NCBI RefSeq assembly: GCF_036959255.1
Contig: NZ_JAWMTI010000008.1
Span: 186,001-250,000 of the forward strand
Reading direction: 5' to 3'
Source of the DNA: Olivibacter sp036959255
GTDB lineage: Bacteria; Bacteroidota; Bacteroidia; Sphingobacteriales; Sphingobacteriaceae
Length of the DNA stretch: 64,000 nucleotides
Shown here: positions 60,904-64,000 of the stretch, piece after piece
Position numbering within the stretch: position 1 is the first letter of the stretch
Layout of the letters: each line of letters opens with the position of its first letter
Program-made: the position numbers and the translations under genes
Notes under the pieces: generated by a model
What the model saw: the letters and a program-made list of their open reading frames with translations, nothing else
Database searches by the model: none
Told to the model about the DNA's origin: nothing

Positions 60904-61995
60904 TTAAGCTTGTAGTGGAATCTTTCGTCCGTTTCGGCACGCTTCATAAATAGCCTCAATAATTCGTAAATCTTTCAAAGCTTCCATTCCATCGACAGGA
61001 ACAATCGGCTTGTTTCCTTCCAGAATAATGCCTGCCATTTCATCCATTTGTATTGTTTGATGCGTCTTGTGTGCCTGTGTTAGCTGGCCGAGATGAGTCT
61101 TTCCCTCTATCGGACCATAACCTGTTGATGGTTGCAGCTCAGCAAAACCCTTATCCCCATTTAAAAAGAAACGATCTAAATTGTTCATATTATATGTTGA
61201 TAGGCAAGAGGCAACGGCACCACTCGGAAATCCCATTTGAAATTGAATCGTCTCGTCTACACCCTCCTTAAATTTTTGTTTGTCGGTCTTTGTCTCTTGA
61301 GCAGTAACCCAAATCGGCTCTTCACCAACCATGTAGCGAGCGCCATTTATAGCATATATTCCGATATCCATTAACGATCCACCGCCTGCCAATTCTTTAT
61401 TTAGCCTCCACTGGTTTGGGTCTCCTATCTTGAAACCCGAAAGACCTTGAAAAAATAAGATATTTCCAAACTCGCCTTCTTTTCTCATCCGAACAATTTC
61501 TAAGGTTTTCGGCTCAAAGTGCATGCGATAACCAACTAAAAGTTTTACGTTGGCCTGTTGACAGGCGTTTATCATTTCTTGGCCTTCCTTTGCGTTGAGT
61601 GCCATCGGTTTTTCACATATAACATGTTTACCCGCCTTAGCTGCTCTGATTACGTGATCATGATGAAGTGCATTAGGTGTAATAACATAAACCGCGTCAA
61701 TGTCAGCGTTATCTTTTATGTTGTCGAAATTCTCGTAATTATAACAATTTTTGTCAGGTATATTATATTTCCCTTGCCAATTTTCTACTTTTGAAGGAGT
61801 TCCACTGATAACACCGACAAGTTTGGCTCGTTTACATGACTGCATCGCCTCGGCAACACGTGTACCATAACCCCCTAAGCCCATAATAGCTACTTTCAAT
61901 ATCCGCTCGTCAAAAAGAGAGAAATTGCTTGACATAAATGGTAAACTTGCTGTTGATACAGCTAATCTGTGTATAAATTCCCGACGAGAATGCAT
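60904..61995 (-). CDS. Gfo/Idh/MocA family oxidoreductase with Tat-type leader
   Basis: A 363-residue NAD(P)-dependent sugar oxidoreductase. The leader MHSRREFIHRLAVSTASLPF has a twin-arginine motif, so it is probably exported folded with its cofactor. The Rossmann motif is VAIMGLGGYGTRVAEAM, followed by the family's EKPMALNAKEG and a C-terminal half with GGGSLMDIGIYAING. Substrate cannot be assigned. It converges on the DeoR regulator gene with a 45-base gap and has a long, palindrome-bearing region upstream shared with the HTH regulator gene. Confidence 0.9.
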   Translation of the reverse strand: MHSRREFIHRLAVSTASLPFMSSNFSLFDERILKVAIMGLGGYGTRVAEAMQSCKRAKLVGVISGTPSKVENWQGKYNIPDKNCYNYENFDNIKDNADIDAVYVITPNALHHDHVIRAAKAGKHVICEKPMALNAKEGQEMINACQQANVKLLVGYRMHFEPKTLEIVRMRKEGEFGNILFFQGLSGFKIGDPNQWRLNKELAGGGSLMDIGIYAINGARYMVGEEPIWVTAQETKTDKQKFKEGVDETIQFQMGFPSGAVASCLSTYNMNNLDRFFLNGDKGFAELQPSTGYGPIEGKTHLGQLTQAHKTHQTIQMDEMAGIILEGNKPIVPVDGMEALKDLRIIEAIYEACRNGRKIPLQA

Positions 61996-62138
61996 ATTGA
62001 ATCTATATTAAAAACGGTTTAACCTATGTTAGTTAACAAAAGACTTGAGATAATGTTTGGTCTGATCTGTGGAAAAAAATAAGAATTGATGTGTTCCAAA
62101 ATGAGAATATATACGCAGACCTTATATGAAGTATTAAC

Positions 62139-62180
62139 AACATGTTATTTTTTTGTGAAAAATTGTAGTTGTAACATGTT
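62139..62180. repeat. twin AACATGTT palindromes upstream of HTH regulator
   Basis: The 8-bp palindrome AACATGTT occurs at 62139-62146 and 62173-62180, extending to inverted 9-mers (AACATGTTA/TAACATGTT). The 34-bp centre-to-centre spacing is about three helical turns. It is in the 313-bp divergent gap between the Gfo/Idh/MocA and HTH genes, a likely paired operator. Confidence 0.5.
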
Positions 62181-62214
62181 TTTTATCGCTCTATTACATA
62201 AATAATATACAAAA

Positions 62215-62230
62215 ACAGGAAATTTCCTGT
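62215..62230. repeat. perfect 16-bp palindrome ACAGGAAATTTCCTGT
   Basis: A spacerless dyad with A-run before and T-run (7 T) after it, 79 bases before the HTH regulator start. It could be an operator or a Rho-independent attenuator. The rest of the 61996-62308 gap shows no ORF; TTTCTTTG (62275-62282) is a near-consensus -7. Confidence 0.55.
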
Positions 62231-62308
62231 ATTTTTTTGTGTTTTTTCCTCTAGTTGTTACGCTAATTGTCTCGTTTCTTTGTGTAGAAAATAAAATTAC
62301 TACCACTA

Positions 62309-62704
62309 ATGAGAAAAACTATGGACAAGCATTATGGCGAAATTATTGAAAGAACCATCAGACGCAATGGTTATAGTATTAGCGAATTGGCCCGTCTGAT
62401 GAAAGTAAATCGTAGATCGATTTACAATTGGTTCAATCAACCCAAATTTAAACCAGAAATCATTTTCAAAATAGGTTGTGCTTTGAAGCACGACTTTTCA
62501 AATGAATTTCCAGAGCTGTTTTCATCAGAAGAATTTCAACATGCATTCAACAACAGTAAACTATTAAATACTGCTTTAGTAAGTGAAGAACGTGAGAAGA
62601 TAAACTATTGGAAAGATAAATATATCAACCTATTAGAAGAGTACAATCAAATTTTGGCAATCAGCAGTAATAAGATAAATACAATGACTTATTCTTCTAT
62701 CTAA
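62309..62704 (+). CDS. HTH transcriptional regulator, unknown regulon
   Basis: A 131-residue protein with an N-terminal helix-turn-helix (YGEIIERTIRRNGYSISELARLMKVNRRSIYNWFNQP in part) of XRE/Cro-like type with a tyrosine-containing recognition helix, then a helical tail with coiled-coil tendency (VSEEREKINYWKDKYINLLEEYNQI). No ligand domain. MDKHYGEI at residue 5 is an alternative start. It lies behind a palindrome-rich gap and is followed by a good terminator. Likely autoregulated. Confidence 0.75.
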   Translation: MRKTMDKHYGEIIERTIRRNGYSISELARLMKVNRRSIYNWFNQPKFKPEIIFKIGCALKHDFSNEFPELFSSEEFQHAFNNSKLLNTALVSEEREKINYWKDKYINLLEEYNQILAISSNKINTMTYSSI

Positions 62705-62733
62705 AATTTCTGCCCATAAAAACATATAATTCA

Positions 62734-62769
62734 AAGGCCAACCGGGAAACAGTTGGCCTTATCTTTTTT
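62734..62769 (+). terminator. intrinsic terminator of the HTH regulator gene
   Basis: AAGGCCAAC and GTTGGCCTT form a 9-bp stem with a 9-base loop, followed three bases later by six T (62764-62769). Confidence 0.85.
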
Positions 62770-62805
62770 AGAGAATAACCCATTATTCAGCGCATTGGTC
62801 ATTCG

Positions 62806-63339
62806 TTAATTTACAGGTTTTATTTCCACCCGTCTATTTTGCGATTTTCCTTCTTCGGTTTCATTAGTAGCAACCGGTTTAGTCGCTCCAAATCCCTGCG
62901 CGGTTAAATTGTCCGGGCTTATACCTGCATTTACCAGGTAAAGCTTAACTGCATTGGCACGGTCTACAGATAACGCCATATTATGTTCAGCGGTTCCTTC
63001 TAAAGAAGCATGCCCATTAATAGAGAACTTGATAGAAGAATCTTTCTTCATTTCTCTTACAATCTGGTCCAAAACACTGTAAGAAGCCGTTTTTAATACA
63101 CCTGAGTCAAACTCAAACAAAATATTTTCGAAGTTATAGTTTGGTTTTTCAACAACGGGTTCTTCTTGCTTTTCTTCTACTGGTTCCGGTTCCGGTTCTT
63201 TCTCTTTAACCGGTTCCTCCTTTTTAACCGTTTCAACAACTGCGTTGGGCTGTACAGCCATCTTCTTTGATTTACAAGCTTGCATGCTTACAAAAACAGC
63301 AAGTAAAATACCAAATGGATAGGTTTTTTTAATATTCAT
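62806..63339 (-). CDS. OmpA family outer membrane lipoprotein
   Basis: A 177-residue lipoprotein: signal peptide ending VSMQAC (Cys22), a Glu/Pro/Lys-rich linker (about residues 38-65), then an OmpA C-terminal peptidoglycan-binding domain with ILFEFDSGVLKTAS, INGHASLEGTAEHNMALSVDRANAVKLYL and GFGATKPVATNETEEGKSQNRRVEI (each in part). It should tie the outer membrane to the cell wall. It is monocistronic, with a near-consensus -7 (TATGTTTA) upstream. Confidence 0.92.
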   Translation of the reverse strand: MNIKKTYPFGILLAVFVSMQACKSKKMAVQPNAVVETVKKEEPVKEKEPEPEPVEEKQEEPVVEKPNYNFENILFEFDSGVLKTASYSVLDQIVREMKKDSSIKFSINGHASLEGTAEHNMALSVDRANAVKLYLVNAGISPDNLTAQGFGATKPVATNETEEGKSQNRRVEIKPVN

Positions 63340-63551
63340 TATATTATAAAATTTTTGTAAACATAAGGAATATCCCTAACAATAGAAAAGGATCCCTTAG
63401 CTGCTCTCCAAGTTTTTAATGATATTTTTTACTACTACTTTGGTCCCGTCACTTAAACTTTGTAGGCAAGATTCAAGTACATAGCTATGAGCCTAAATCT
63501 GATGGAGAATAGAACGGTGCTGTTCAGTGTCCCTAAACTGAAAGGATACAG

Positions 63552-64000
63552 TTAGGACGAGAAATCAATCAATGCTTTAATAACAGCAGCGGACGGATTT
63601 AGACAGGTTTCAAAGGCTTCATTGATTTGCTCTGCTTTGAAATGATGAGTGATGTACTTTTCGGGATCGATAGTTCCCTCTTTCACGCTTTTTATAACGA
63701 CTTCGAAATCCTGAATGGTTGCATTTCGGCTACTCATTAGCGTAAGCTCACGTTTATGAAAAGCTGGATGGCTAAATGTGATGTCACCTTTTTGAAGACC
63801 AATCAATATATACTCTCCGCCGTGCGCTGCGTACTGAAATGCGTTGTTGATAGCGCTTAAATTACCAGTACAATCAAATACGGCAATTGGCATTTCTCCA
63901 TTTGTTATTATGCGTAACGAATCCATTGCCTTTTCGTCTTTTGCCAGAATTGTATGTGGTATTCGGAGAACTTCCCTGCAAAAGCGTAAACGATTGGCAT
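63552..64000 (-). CDS. zinc-type alcohol dehydrogenase-like protein, 5' end cut by window
   Basis: The C-terminal about 149 residues of a medium-chain dehydrogenase/reductase; the frame is open to the right edge (an internal ATG at 63926 is not the true start). The preserved part covers the end of the NAD-binding fold (MPIAVFDCTGNLSAINNAFQYAAHGGEYILIGLQ in part) and the catalytic-domain return (EQINEAFETCL). The zinc ligands and GxGxxG motif lie outside the window. The pattern is near the L-idonate/sorbitol or zinc-binding quinone-like alcohol dehydrogenase groups; substrate is unknown. Confidence 0.8.
   Translation of the reverse strand, partial: ANRLRFCREVLRIPHTILAKDEKAMDSLRIITNGEMPIAVFDCTGNLSAINNAFQYAAHGGEYILIGLQKGDITFSHPAFHKRELTLMSSRNATIQDFEVVIKSVKEGTIDPEKYITHHFKAEQINEAFETCLNPSAAVIKALIDFSS

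Noticed and set aside
1..64000. CRISPR arrays, prophage, integrative elements, restriction or toxin systems
   Set aside because: No repeat arrays, integrases, phage structural genes or defence-type genes were found on either strand.

Overview
The window looks like a chromosomal segment of a Bacteroidota species, most likely from the Sphingobacteriaceae (Pedobacter, Sphingobacterium or Olivibacter relatives). The evidence is a SusC/SusD outer-membrane pair, GldC, a second OMP_b-brl-type TonB receptor, a long aromatic amino acid hydroxylase, a LytS/LytTR pair, AT-rich intergenic DNA, few Shine-Dalgarno sites, and repeated promoters of the Bacteroidota form TTG-N18-20-TAnnTTTG. No phage, insertion sequence, integrase or CRISPR array was seen. 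Most of the window is core genome, with one tRNA-Gly.

Layout. 1-7.2 kb: cut glycosylasparaginase, secreted SH3/NlpC-P60 hydrolase, M14 carboxypeptidase lipoprotein, dihydroorotase, RhlE-like helicase, small membrane protein and GldC. 7.2-12.1 kb: a perfect 52-bp palindrome, then a SusC/SusD pair. 12.2-17.8 kb: gpsA, gamma-glutamyltransferase, a DeaD-like helicase and a DUF4397 lipoprotein. 17.9-24.5 kb: ftsK, lolA, a small conserved ORF, an MBL-fold hydrolase, DUF3050, a 1-Cys peroxiredoxin and a cold-shock protein. 24.6-30.9 kb: a phenylalanine/tyrosine catabolic island (aromatic amino acid hydroxylase, HPPD, homogentisate dioxygenase, FAH-family hydrolase, flavin-reductase-like protein) with no recognisable maleylacetoacetate isomerase. 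31-38 kb: D-2-hydroxyacid dehydrogenase, TauE/SafE with DUF1634, sbcDC, tRNA-Gly(GCC).

38-48.6 kb: a small unknown protein, a histidine kinase with a degenerate receiver, a 57-residue DUF6496-like protein, a TonB-dependent receptor, purL broken by one in-frame TAG, and a LytS/LytTR two-component pair. 48.7-57 kb: a CPA2-type antiporter with a cysteine-less HMA-like protein, a fosmidomycin-resistance-type MFS with a FadR-like regulator, and a divergent GlcD/GlcF-like FAD/Fe-S oxidoreductase. 57-64 kb: a cold-shock domain fused to an unknown helical domain, an MFS-HAD-DeoR operon whose promoter carries a dyad and a direct repeat, a Tat-type Gfo/Idh/MocA protein, an HTH regulator behind twin palindromes, an OmpA-type lipoprotein and a cut alcohol dehydrogenase.

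The observations most worth following are the purL amber codon (43868-43870), the 52-bp palindrome (7276-7327), the cold-shock fusion protein (57089-57937), the hairpin abutting a start codon (51620-51654), the promoter/operator of the MFS-HAD-DeoR operon, and the cysteine-less HMA protein. I did not find a clearly new multi-gene system. All identifications come from reading motifs by eye, without database searches.
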